Source: Stratiolaelaps scimitus (lineage: Eukaryota > Arthropoda > Arachnida > Mesostigmata > Laelapidae). From it: a DNA stretch of 64,000 nt. Location: assembly GCA_019614645.1 (NCBI GenBank), contig JABWDB010000017.1, positions 2,616,501 through 2,680,500 on the forward strand. The letters are read 5' to 3'. Positions within the stretch are counted from its first letter, which is position 1. Each line of letters starts with the position of its first letter. The translations under genes were made by a program, and so were the position numbers. Under the pieces are notes generated by a model. That model ran no database searches. It was not told the origin of the DNA and worked only from the letters and a program-made list of their open reading frames with translations. Below are positions 1 to 10,018 of the stretch, in pieces.

Positions 1-2
1 AC

Positions 3-194
3 TTAGAACGAATTCAGGTTGAAAAACTGCTGCCGTATCTTCGAAAAAAAAAACAAGCTACCAGTGCTGAAAAAACGGATGTTTTTATAAACCCGTTTGA
101 TAATCTCACGAGTGATGCAGATGAAATAAAATTACCCCCCCCTCTTTTAATGCCTATGTGTATACCCCCTGCAGTGCAGACCTTCATTTACTAA
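3..194 (+). CDS. Partial open frame entering from the left edge (possible 3' exon), unknown product
   Basis: The third forward frame is open from the first full codon to a TAA at 192-194, about 63 codons with no need for a start codon, so it would be the end of a gene or exon beginning outside the window. The first 45 codons look protein-like: a charged helix-like stretch (ERIQVEKLLPYLRKKKQ), then an acidic, polar stretch with NPFDNLTSDADE. About 31% of these codons are RNY by hand count, slightly above chance. The last 20 codons are Pro/Met-rich (from a CCCCCCC run) and may be untranslated; AATAAA at 126-131 could be a poly(A) signal if the true stop or splice lies earlier. I do not recognise the family. 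It could be chance. Confidence 0.3.
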   Translation, partial: LERIQVEKLLPYLRKKKQATSAEKTDVFINPFDNLTSDADEIKLPPPLLMPMCIPPAVQTFIY

Positions 195-1495
195 CTGTAT
201 ACACCCGAATCTCTGTGGCGCGGTTAAATCTTACACGTTTCTTCACATAGCCTCACGGCTGTCTGTATACATGCACTAAGATATAGGGCAAGACCACACA
301 CGTGCAAAAGAGTATCTTTGATAGGCGAACCCCAAACACTGGAGCACTGTTTCATTTCGGGAACGCAGAGCCTTTGTAGTAAGCAGTTCGTATCTTGTTC
401 CCTCTAGGCCCCTTCGCGCTCCCTCTCTCTCTCTCTTTTTCTTTCACATACTGTTCTACGTAATCTATCCACGTGCGCTCGCCTTACAACGGAGGGTCAG
501 CTCCTCTCCGCGTTGCACAAAGCGAAGCTGGAGCTGTTTGCGTGCTCCCGAGATAACCTCCTCACTTTTTGAAGCTACCTACTTCCCAGGTATCTAGTGT
601 ACATAGCAAGCGCTATGCTGGTGGTGGTGGAGCTGCTGCTGCAGCCATTGGACCTCCACGAAGGAGCTCCGCGTTGGCCTGTTACGAGCCCGTGGCGCTA
701 GAGAGCGGAGCGAATAGAAGTCGTCAAGCCTCGTCGCCAGCAAGCTCCATCTGTCGGTGGGGCTGTCTGTCTGTATGTTTGTCTGCGTGTGCGACTACCT
801 TCTTTTGAGCTGCTGTTGTCTCTGCTGTTCCGTTCAGGTCGGAACCCGTTTGGCCGTGTCTGCAGAGCGAATCCAAGACGAAAGGGGCCCGAGTCATCGC
901 TCTTCGTACGCGGCGAAGCTTCCTCAGGCAGAGGCGAATGAGAGGCGCCCTCCCGCCCTCCTCCGAACGGAGAAAGACGGGATGAAGAGCGACAGACGGT
1001 CTCTGAGCTATTCCATCCAAGCAGCAACCTCTACTGCAAGTGCTACATAGCATCGCGTGGTGTGGAAGCCACTGCCAAACCAACCTTGTTCAACCCCAAT
1101 CCTATCCTTTTCTATCCAGTCCTATCAGGCTGACAATAGCGTGCGCTGAACTGAAGAAAGAGGGGCCCAGACATAGAATGGTATTGTACACTGCTTCATG
1201 TCGTGGTCAACCAAGAACCACACGTATGACTCTACCGCGTATCCCGAACCATCTGAAATGAGCGCGCCGTATGCTGCATGTTGAAATATACATTCATTTG
1301 TACGTCCACTGGTAACACCAGCTTAAAGTGGTACAAATCTCTGGTCGGCTAGTTGGCTGCTAGTGTGACAGAAAGCATTTTTGGATGTGCTCCACTTATC
1401 CTCTGGTTTTGCTCAGCCAGCCGGGCCTTCGCTCTCTCATCGTACATCCAATGCCCGCCTCGCAACAGCAGGATCTGTCCAAGCTCCATCTCCCT

Positions 1496-1531
<36 letters not shown>

Positions 1532-2400
1532 GAGAGAGTGAGAGACATATAGGCAGAGGCCCGCCGCGGAGTGTCTGACCGTGGGACGAGTCAAACTGAA
1601 GAAAAAGATAGCACGAACTCATGCGGGCCCATTGTTCTCCACGTTTGCTTTCGCTTTCCTTTCGCAAGGCACCATCAATCACGACAAAGCAAACTTCTTT
1701 CAAGAAGACAAAGATACAGGGGCTGACTGCCACTGAGTGAGCGAGCGAGCGGGCGGGCGGCCAAGCGGACTGTCTGTCCGGCCGCCAAACAGCAAAACGC
1801 GGCTACCAATGCGGCGCGCAGAGGCCGCGGACGCAACGAAGAAGTCTCTGCTGCTTAGCTCCTTGACCTCTGCTTCTTTAACTTGTACTATCCTTTTTTT
1901 TTCGCTCTGTTTCTCTCTCCCTCTCCCACTTTTTCTCCGTTTCTCTCTCTCTTTCTCGCACTCGTTTTAGCAACAACGAACCGAAAAAGGGACGTCGAGG
2001 ACGACAACGGCGACGAATGAACGCCACGCAGCGGTAGCAAATGATGCAGAAACATCTACTGCCACTTCTGCCAGTACTTTGCCGGCTGCCAGGAGAGGGA
2101 GCTTCAAGGAGCCGGGCGGGCGGTCGGGAACGAGGGAATAAGGAAAAAGGAGGTTAACGCTTGAATGCACAAACGTGTTGAACTTGAGCCCGTTTAGTTT
2201 CGTCGTGTCCGGGTATATGTCTGTCGAGGGCGTGTAGTGTACGCTGGCGGTTACAAGCGGCGTTCGTGCCTCGCGGATAAAGGAAGAGCTTTTTCTTGTA
2301 AAGGTATTGATCACAAGGAGGCCACTGGGGGGGGGGGGGGTGCAAAGCTATGCCGGCGATAGCTGCACCAATCCAAACTGTGGTAGATTAACCTCAAACC
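195..2400. other. Non-genic stretch with (GA)n and pyrimidine-rich tracts
   Basis: No supported gene. It holds a (CT)n-rich tract near 420-440, a (GA)n microsatellite at 1500-1545 and a pyrimidine-rich stretch at about 1870-1965. A 14-base G run lies at 2327-2340. The open frames here are short, overlap on both strands and follow these low-complexity tracts. Confidence 0.6.
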
Positions 2401-2407
2401 AATTGGT

Positions 2408-2450
2408 TACTTTGTAAAATTGCACCTCCTTTTAATATACCTTTACCTTA
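2408..2450 (+). mobile_element. 3' end of a non-LTR retroelement or SINE family, copy 1
   Basis: This stretch matches the one at 60820-60870: both have TTGTA, an AATTGC core, then TCCTTTTAATA (here) or TTCCTTTAATAA (there), and both end in a CTTTACCTTA-type tail. The shared order and the simple-repeat tail fit the 3' terminus of a non-LTR retrotransposon or a SINE, whose tails are often short tandem repeats. The body upstream of about 2400 is not recognisable. The copy shows substitutions and lacks the CCAATAAAGC segment present in copy 2, so it is probably old. Confidence 0.45.
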
Positions 2451-2455
2451 CTTTT

Positions 2456-4722
2456 GTTTGTGGACGTGCCATTATACCGTTCAGGGGTGAATTGCGGCCT
2501 TGCTTAGCTAGATAAAGCACAGGGCATATATCTGATTATATGCTAAGTTATTCTCCTAACTATATGTCACTGGATAGAGATCATATACGTAACCTGCAGC
2601 TGCACAGGCGGTACAGCGCAATCGCGGCGGACCTACGTGATAGGGTCGGACATTGCGTTTGTTCCTGCCTGATAACAATTAGGCAGAAATAAGCGCGAGT
2701 CGTGAGAGATACGACTGTGCATTTAGTCGTACTCATTTCTGAAGAAGAAGAACTTCTCAAGAAGCGCATTCATTTTTGCATCCAGTGACAAGAACACACT
2801 CGATTGATCCTCCACCCCGACCTATTTCTATATTCTATTTACTTTGAACATTTGAACCAAACCACATTTCAACACATCCACATGGAAAGCCCCGCAGGCT
2901 CCATCCGGCCGGCTACTCCTCAGGGCTGAGACGACTGTAAAACGTAAAGCAGCCTGAGGAAGCGCCGCCAGCCGGGCGTGAGAACCAAACAATGACGTCA
3001 ATCCAACGGGAGGAACCCGACGGGATGATAGGCAATGCGTATATCTGCCGACGCAACGCTAATAAAGTCTCGTCGTCGACGAGTTCACTAGCGATTATCG
3101 TTATTTACGATGGCTGGCTCTCATGGCTGTCGTCACCGCTGTCATTTGTCGTGAAAAAAAACGCCGACCGCTTCGAGTGTGCTCGCTGTATTCGTCGTGC
3201 TGTTTTCTCGGTTGGCTCGACACCGCGGGCAGCTGAAACACAGCTGGAAGAAATGCGGGCCCGCAACTCGAAAAGGTCAATGGTAGAATGGGCCCCCGGA
3301 AGCAACGACAGCAGCAGCAGCAGCAGTGTTTGGCTACACTCGACTATTTACTATTAGAGGATAATTAGATTAAAGGGAAAAACAGACGAACAGCTCACAC
3401 TCACTTGATTAGTATTGTTGGTATGGTAACACCGTTGAGTATGATAAATAACAGAGATCATTCGATTGAGAGCGCTTTCCTGCGATGTTAACCGTCTTAG
3501 CCGAACGTTCGCTGTTTAGAAAATATTGCCAGAAATAAATAGTATTATGGCAAGGTGTCATTTTGTTGGGTTTTTTTTCCTCTGTGAAATTGTTCGCTAT
3601 TTTTTTGGCATTAGTATTGTCAACGATACTCTTGGTTCGTTTGACAGTGGACCGTAGCGTAACAAGTGACGGAATGGGAATAGTATTAATAGTATAATTA
3701 GCGTTACGTAGGAGCCACGCATATATGCATATTAGATAGTTAAGAGCAAAAGTAGATGACCAGAGTATTTGTGGAGGAGGAGGAGGAGAGATTCAGCGAT
3801 ATCGAAACATCGGAATCGTATCAGCCAAACGATGCCAGCTAGTTCTGCAATCTCGTAGATCAACAGTAATGTAATATTTACATAAAGAGAATTCCATTTC
3901 GCACAGTCATATGCCTCTATTCTTTGTTCACAAAATAGAACTCATATGTATTTAGGTATGGGACACCCGTCTTTGGTGATCGTGCCCCCTTGGGATGCTA
4001 TTCGATCAGCACACCCGCCCACCAGCGTTGTCCACGGATTGTCTATTCTGTTCCAATTGTCTGTAAAATGTTTGGCATCTCGCTTCTCAAACCCAAGCGT
4101 CCACACACACACACATATCTAACTCAGATCCGCACACAGATGTTTGTGCTTGTAGAAATTGCATCGCGAGCCTATTGTACAAGATGCAGCCGCAACGACA
4201 AAACAATGGCCCGTATCAACAAAAGTGAACATTTCGCCATAATACGCGATAATGACGCATAGGATAAGACGATAAGATGTTTGTGTTTCTACCTGAAGCC
4301 ACCGTCGTCAAGAGGATTGGCGAGGTGGAGGCATTGCTCTTCGATTTGGCGATTTTTCGACGGCATAACCCGTTACCTGCCTCCTCGCCACTCTTGAGGC
4401 ACAACAATATGGGTAGAGGAGCACGGCGACGACATGGATCGAGTCTCAATATGGATTTACTGCGGACTGGGTCGCCAGGTTCGTTTGATAGCGCGGAATA
4501 ACTACAGTTGTTTTTGGCGGCTGGAGAGACTAACAAAGGGAGAGAGAGAGAGCCAGGCAGATTGGCAGAAGATGTTCCCTATTACAATTAGCTCTTTTTC
4601 GCTTCCCGAAGCGCCGAGCGAACGAATATCGTCGGCGAGCGCGGCGACAGCCACCAAAGCAATAGTATACCTTCTGCCGGCACAGCAGTGATAGCCGCTT
4701 CAGCGACGATTGTCTCGTCCGG
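2456..4722. other. Non-genic stretch
   Basis: No supported gene. It contains a short (CAG)n at 3309-3328, a GGAGGAGGA tract near 3774-3787 and a (CA)n at 4101-4114. The frame at 2992-3357 is open for 121 codons but shows no splice sites or recognisable motif and its end follows the (CAG)n. Confidence 0.5.
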
Positions 4723-5391
4723 CTATCCAACCGTCGTGTTGGAGGTGATTATCCGATAATTCGAGAAAAAAAAAAGGAAAGGAACACGTACGCAGGGAAA
4801 TCTCTGATAAGAACGAGAGCTGGCTATTATATGCAGCGGTCGGGGGAGATCGACTGATGGTGCCAGATTGATAGGGCGGAACAAACTGATGGGCAGGAAG
4901 CTAACGGCGAAAGGTTGACACACGACGTCGTCGTCAGCGATCTTCGAAAACAAGAAAAAAAAATGAATGCGCGAAACAGAGCAACGAACAAAAATCACAT
5001 AGCGCCAAAATGATACAAAGTACAACATAAAATCGTGCCACAGAAAAAAAAATGATCCGAAAATGTGAGCCAGGCAGGCAGGCAGGCGGCCACTAGCGAT
5101 CGGGCAACACGACACCACACGTTTAACATCGACGGCGATCGGTGCTCCGGCGACGAGAAGCCTCGACAGGAGCACGAGCCGGCACGCATATAAGCACTCA
5201 CATACGACGTGTGGAAATGCTTCGGGATAACCAAACAGTGAGAAATAGCAGAAGATTAATCCTCGAGCAAAAACGGCACTCGTCGTCTGGCCGAAAAATA
5301 GCCGCTGGATGGGTTTGTAGATCTTGAGAATGTTCGAGCAGCTCGAATAAAACGCGAGCTGTCTGTTCGAAGGAGCTGTCGTTGTCGACAT
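4723..5391 (-). CDS. Longest open frame in the window; hydrophobic, doubtful
   Basis: A 222-codon frame starts with ATG at 5391 on the minus strand. It is rich in Phe, Leu, Val and Cys with several hydrophobic stretches that could be membrane segments (around FFFLWHDFMLYFVSFW and VIFVRCSV). However, the Phe runs come from poly(A) tracts on the plus strand, and a hand count gives about 26% RNY codons, the chance level. No motif of a known membrane protein family is visible. It may simply be a T-rich strand with few stops. Confidence 0.15.
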   Translation of the reverse strand: MSTTTAPSNRQLAFYSSCSNILKIYKPIQRLFFGQTTSAVFARGLIFCYFSLFGYPEAFPHVVCECLYACRLVLLSRLLVAGAPIAVDVKRVVSCCPIASGRLPACLAHIFGSFFFLWHDFMLYFVSFWRYVIFVRCSVSRIHFFFLFSKIADDDVVCQPFAVSFLPISLFRPINLAPSVDLPRPLHIIASSRSYQRFPCVRVPFLFFFSNYRIITSNTTVG

Positions 5392-5781
5392 CGTCGTCAC
5401 CAAAATCAATGAACGGATCCTCCTCGTATGTTACTGTTGGGCCGCTGATGAAATTACCGACTGGGTATACTGCGATGCGGCCCGAGTTCGTCGGATGGGG
5501 AGCTTAGCTAATGGGTTATATGTATATATATATAGTGTATTTTTATCGGCCGTTTCTCGACCTTCGGACGCCTCTCTCACGCCACTCTCGAAAATAATCG
5601 TAGGGGTAAAAATCATATTATTCTAATATGATTAGTGCAGTTTTCGATTAACACAGCCACAGACGATAAGAGCACAACGACGCAATCCTGTCATAGAGGT
5701 TATGAGGTTGCGTTATATTCACGCAATTCAAACTATTACTATGTATGATTAATTCGACGAGTTTCGTTCATCTGTACACAG

Positions 5782-5836
5782 AATGCTCAAATGTTTTTAG
5801 CTAGCGTGTCATTTGAAAAGGCTCGTACAAAAATCG
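5782..5836 (+). CDS. Candidate short internal exon
   Basis: A CAG acceptor after a moderately pyrimidine-rich stretch (TTTCGTTCATCTGTACACAG) and a consensus donor GTAAGT at 5837 bracket 55 bases that are open in one frame as 18 codons plus one base (NAQMFLASVSFEKARTKI). The composition is protein-like and the donor is perfect at positions +1 to +6. The exon is short, so chance is a serious alternative. No family recognised. Confidence 0.2.
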
Positions 5837-8375
5837 GTAAGTAAACGTGCAGGCAAAAATTGCAATCCTCAAAAACGGCCACTTTTTTCTTCTCGTTAAC
5901 AATGTCTGCCAGTGATCAAGAGATATCTAGCCCCCAAGAGAGGCATTGATTGTCGAAGCTCCGTCCTCCATTGATTGACGAACAAAAAATTGTCACGACA
6001 CACTGATGATTAGCCAGCTAGCCAGCCAGCCCGTCGTCAGACGACACACGAATGAACACCGTAGCCACAACGTAAACTTAATCCGTCGCCTCGCTCGCGC
6101 GCCTCTCGGGCTGTTTTCCTCTGCTTTCGCCTACTGCTGCGGTTGTGTGGAAATTATTGGCAGCGTCTAAACCTCTCCCCGCCTCTCGCTCGTTATATTT
6201 ATGATCTGAGGACAGCATAGGCCGATATACAGACGCGGAGGGGGAGGGGGGGCGGGGAACGAGCACGAATAGCGTCGGTGCTAACACATCACATCTCTGT
6301 GTCGTGACTCTGCGTCGACAGCAACAACAACAAAATAGTCACACGAAATAGGTGTCGCAGTCCAATACAGACAAATTACACACACACACACACCGATATA
6401 TACAAGCTGGCATGACCATTTTCAAATATCTGGTTCGTACCCTCGTATCTGTCTAATGGGAGAGAAGAATCAAGAGAAAGATGAATGCGTGTGCTGGCAG
6501 GGACACGCCGACGTCACTGTGCTCATGCTGTGTGTACACTACTATTATTATTATTATCTGTATTATATTTATTTGATTAGGCTGATTGTTGTCCTGTTGC
6601 CGTAATAGTTGTTGTTGTAGTAAAAATACAAAAACACACGAACACAAGACCACGAAAGCATAGGGGACGAGGCGTCACATGCATGACATAGCGATCGATG
6701 GCAAGCAACGAGATGGCTGTATCTAATGAGAGTGTCGTGATAAGTACGTCTGCTTGTTTGTCTATTGGCCGTTGTCTGAAGTGCTTGCTCTACACCTCGT
6801 GTAGGCGTACTTCTAAGGCCCCTTCGTCTGATCCAACCAGCAGCAGCACCCGTCCACCATCACGACACGAATGAGCCAATGAGTTGTTCATTTATCTAAC
6901 AATCGGTAATGTCACAGCTCTCCTGGAAAATGGAATCTCACTGTGAATGAACGCGCCGCCAGCCAGCCAGCCAGCCAGCCAGCCAGCTGGAGGCAACTTC
7001 GAGAGAAAGAGTCGCCCATCATGCAATAAGGGGGAAGCCAGCACACGCACGTATATATGAATTGCCATACACAGTCTGCTATACCCTGGAAGGGGCATCA
7101 TCAATTATCTCGTCACCTGACAATCTCAACAGAGGGCATGATGTGATAGCAGCTTTCCAAAGCGACTGCTTTAACGGAACACACATATCACATTGTGTGT
7201 GTGTACGTATGTGTGTAGACATGTTTGTCAGCTCTCTGCACGAAGATCGCGCAAAAAATTGCTGTGGGACGTAGCCGCCAACAAGTGCGCCTCCACCAAG
7301 GCCATTGCGCTTTGCCGGGCCCACTGGTTTGGAGCGCACGGACGTTATGACACGCGCAAGATTCCCTCTAGGAGAAATTCGACAGTGGTACAAACTATGC
7401 ACCGGAAATACGAGTGAATAAAATCTCATTGTTGCGACCGGCTTGCGCACGCGTGCGAACCGTTGGTCGAAGGAGGCGTAATGAAACGGATTTCTGGGTT
7501 TTGAATCCCATCTGGTACACTGCTCCGATCAAAGGCTTCGATAAACTAGGCACTTATGAACTTTTTACAATTTCTGACGACACGGTGACGTACTTTGGGG
7601 GCAAATTTGCCCTTATTCGCAATGAGGTCACAATGAAATATTAATCAACAATTGTGTGTTATTCTAAGAAACCGAACTTTGCTCACTGCTTTTGTTACTT
7701 ATCGGCCGCGTTGACGACCAGTTTGTCCGAAACGTCATTGGATGTTCTTCTAGTTGCACTTCAGCTACAGTACTTGAATCAGACGTCTAATAGCAGTAGG
7801 TGCATAGACGGATTATATTGCAACTCGGCTGGATAGAATTCACTTCCTCTAAATAAATAGATTAAACAGATACTATATAGATCGATCATAAGTTCCCTGG
7901 GACAGTTGGGTGGAGAATCGCATCAGCCCGACCCACCCATCCGAACTTGCACTCACAAGGCCGATTCATTTTAACTATTGCCTTTGTAGGTATATCAGGC
8001 TCGCACGTAAACACGAACGATGACCACACAAAGGCTTCACTTCTGGTATAGATTCACTTCTCTTCAGCTGCCAAATAGAGAAGAAGAGTACAATGTACAA
8101 AAATCAACAGCTGCCAACACAAATGCCACCATATGACGCTATTGCATAAACATACTATTTATCAACAAACGGCATTCGGAGTTTCACGACACTCCTCGGA
8201 ATGCTAAATGTACTGCGGAACATTGTGGTGTACATTTTGTTATTAATTTGTTTTGTCATAGATTTCTTCTCTACAGTAGTAGAGTTTGAGGAGCCTGCTG
8301 TTCTATCATATTCTCATAGTAAGCATTTGTATTGTTTATTCAAACATACAGTAGGGCGGGATTTCTAGGGATTAT
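5837..8375. other. Non-genic stretch with simple repeats
   Basis: No supported gene. It includes a G-rich patch near 6238-6256, (CA)n at 6379-6392, an ATT-rich tract near 6543-6555, a (CCAG)n tetranucleotide repeat at about 6958-6987 and a (GT)-rich tract near 7193-7220. A 76-codon frame at 7414-7644 lacks an ATG start and supporting splice sites. Confidence 0.5.
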
Positions 8376-8388
8376 GGGGGGGGGGGGG
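8376..8388. repeat. G homopolymer, 13 bases
   Basis: A run of 13 G lies exactly at the left boundary of the retroelement endonuclease fragment (its 3' side on the minus strand). A second, seven-base G run lies at the other boundary (8809-8815). Confidence 0.85.
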
Positions 8389-8811
8389 TGAGGACGACAA
8401 TGTTCCGAGGAAGGCGATGGCATTGCCTCTCTGCACGGCGAGGGACAGCCGCTGCAGGAGGAAAGAGCCAGCGCGCTTGTCCCCGGTGGCGCGGATCAGC
8501 CTATGGTAGACCCCCTCGAGGAAGTTCGCAGTGAGAGGGCCGTGCCCGCCCAAGGTCTCAAAGGCAAGGGGGGAAAACAGGTGGGTTGCTTGGAGAGCGG
8601 CGTACTTCCTTAGCTTTGCCCGTTCCGCACGCGCTACTGCGTAACCGGGGATGGTTGCACAGTGGTTGACATAAGAGGGTGCTAGAGTGTCAACCACAGT
8701 GCCGTCCCAAACCAGGTGCTGCCCTCGATGGAAGGGGACAAGGGTGAGGCCGTCAGGGCGGCGGCCGTCAGAGGTGTCGAGGCCCTGTGGCTCCCTTGTG
8801 CAAGGAATGGG
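8389..8811 (-). mobile_element. Truncated retroelement: C-terminal restriction-like endonuclease domain
   Basis: The minus-strand frame is open for about 140 codons and carries the pattern seen at the C-terminus of an animal retroelement lineage, downstream of the reverse transcriptase: an EPQGL lead, then DGRRPDGLTLVPF, HLVWDGTVVDTLAPSYV, LRKYAAL, FETLG, LIRATGDKRAGSFLLQR and VQRGNAIAFLGTL. RPD followed by a W-D pair fits the PD-(D/E)XK-type nuclease of R2-like elements, which nicks the target DNA. The family assignment is from memory of the motif order. The reverse transcriptase and the preceding zinc-finger cysteines are missing. No stop or frameshift interrupts it, so the insertion may be young. 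Both ends abut G/C runs (13 and 7 bases). The frame continues upstream only into a duplicated flank (8811-9005), so a 208-codon reading would be a chimera, not a gene. Confidence 0.75.
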
Positions 8812-9005
8812 GGGGACAACAACCATCGCCTGATGCTTGCTTGTGTATCCGCTACAAGGGTAATGGCTAGAGATTGTTTCAGAAGAAGCAATACAACTAA
8901 TGGCGTTCACAGGCAAATTATTTAATTTCATGAGTACAGTGCAGCTTTGCAACAGGATCTCCATCCCACGCCCATAATCATATTGTGCCAATGTACTTCA
9001 CTCGT
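8811..9005. repeat. 195-bp direct duplication, copy 1
   Basis: About 195 bases here are identical to 9328-9522 by letter-by-letter reading (offset 517). The left edge falls in the G run that ends the retroelement fragment; the right edge is at CACTCGT. The segment itself carries no recognised gene. Confidence 0.9.
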
Positions 9006-9327
9006 CGTCATAGTTGTTTGTGTTGGATCTCTTCATCATAGAACGGCAGTGATGATACGTGGTCACGTGAAGACAGGAGAAATCATTCCTCGGCCCCTGT
9101 AGTGTTCAAGGAGACTTTGCACAACATATGGTCGAGCGGTGCCCTCGTGTTCGCGTTGTTTCCTTCTTTGAATCAGACAACAGCAGCAGCAGCAGCAACA
9201 ACAACAAATCGACTTGATGGAATTACCTCTCTGCCTATTGCCAGGTTGTGGCTAATGGGCTAGAGTTCAATGGGAGAGAGAGAGAGAGTTCAAGCGATAG
9301 CAGAGACAGGGAAACATACAGCTTAAT
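9006..9327. other. Spacer between the two 195-bp copies
   Basis: These 322 bases are unique in the window. They contain a (CAG)n/(CAA)n microsatellite at about 9180-9208 and a (GA)n at 9275-9288. There is no coding evidence. Confidence 0.6.
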
Positions 9328-9522
9328 GGGGGACAACAACCATCGCCTGATGCTTGCTTGTGTATCCGCTACAAGGGTAATGGCTAGAGATTGTTTCAGA
9401 AGAAGCAATACAACTAATGGCGTTCACAGGCAAATTATTTAATTTCATGAGTACAGTGCAGCTTTGCAACAGGATCTCCATCCCACGCCCATAATCATAT
9501 TGTGCCAATGTACTTCACTCGT
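9328..9522. repeat. 195-bp direct duplication, copy 2
   Basis: This copy is identical to 8811-9005 but is preceded by AGCTTAATGGG instead of the retroelement fragment. It may represent the site without the element, a recent segmental duplication, or two haplotypes joined in assembly. Confidence 0.9.
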
Positions 9523-9987
9523 TGCACATTGCCAAGCCAGGTGTAAGAGAGCCGTTTCAATTAGTGAACCACACACACACACACATTTACACACTAATTC
9601 AGCATAGTCTATGGGGACTCGACTAAGAGGTGCCACCTTTGTGTCAATACATCAGTAATCAGCAGCTAGCAAGTGATGGTCCAGTGCATGCAAAGGCGGC
9701 CAGATAGCTGGACGGAGCTAGAGTGGCAAAAACAACTCTCGGCTAACTGCCGTCTTCTCAGCAGTTTCCCAGCGCGAATAATAGACACGATAATGATATT
9801 CTCTGACGCCGTATGAGCTGAGGAAAGTGGAGGAATAGAAGTCTAGGAGCAAATGAACGCGTCCATGTGACGCAAGCAACAGTCAGTTTCCAGCAGAACG
9901 GCAACGATCTGCTCTGTTCTATTCTGTTGAGCACCAAAGGAGAGTGGTGAAGAGCTTTCACACAGCTAATGAGCATAAAGCAAAGGG

Positions 9988-10018
<31 letters not shown>

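Noticed and set aside
1437..1733. Frames with Ser-Leu or Arg-Glu runs
   Set aside because: They are translations of the (GA)n/(CT)n microsatellite at 1500-1545. The same applies near 14260, 32957, 42550, 59105 and 63560.
6958..6987. (CCAG)n as a possible CRISPR or satellite array
   Set aside because: It is a simple tetranucleotide microsatellite with no spacers.
8365..8991. A 208-codon minus-strand frame taken as one gene
   Set aside because: Its first 60 codons come from the duplicated flank (8811-9005), which also occurs without the endonuclease at 9328-9522, and it has no ATG start. Only the retroelement fragment is meaningful.
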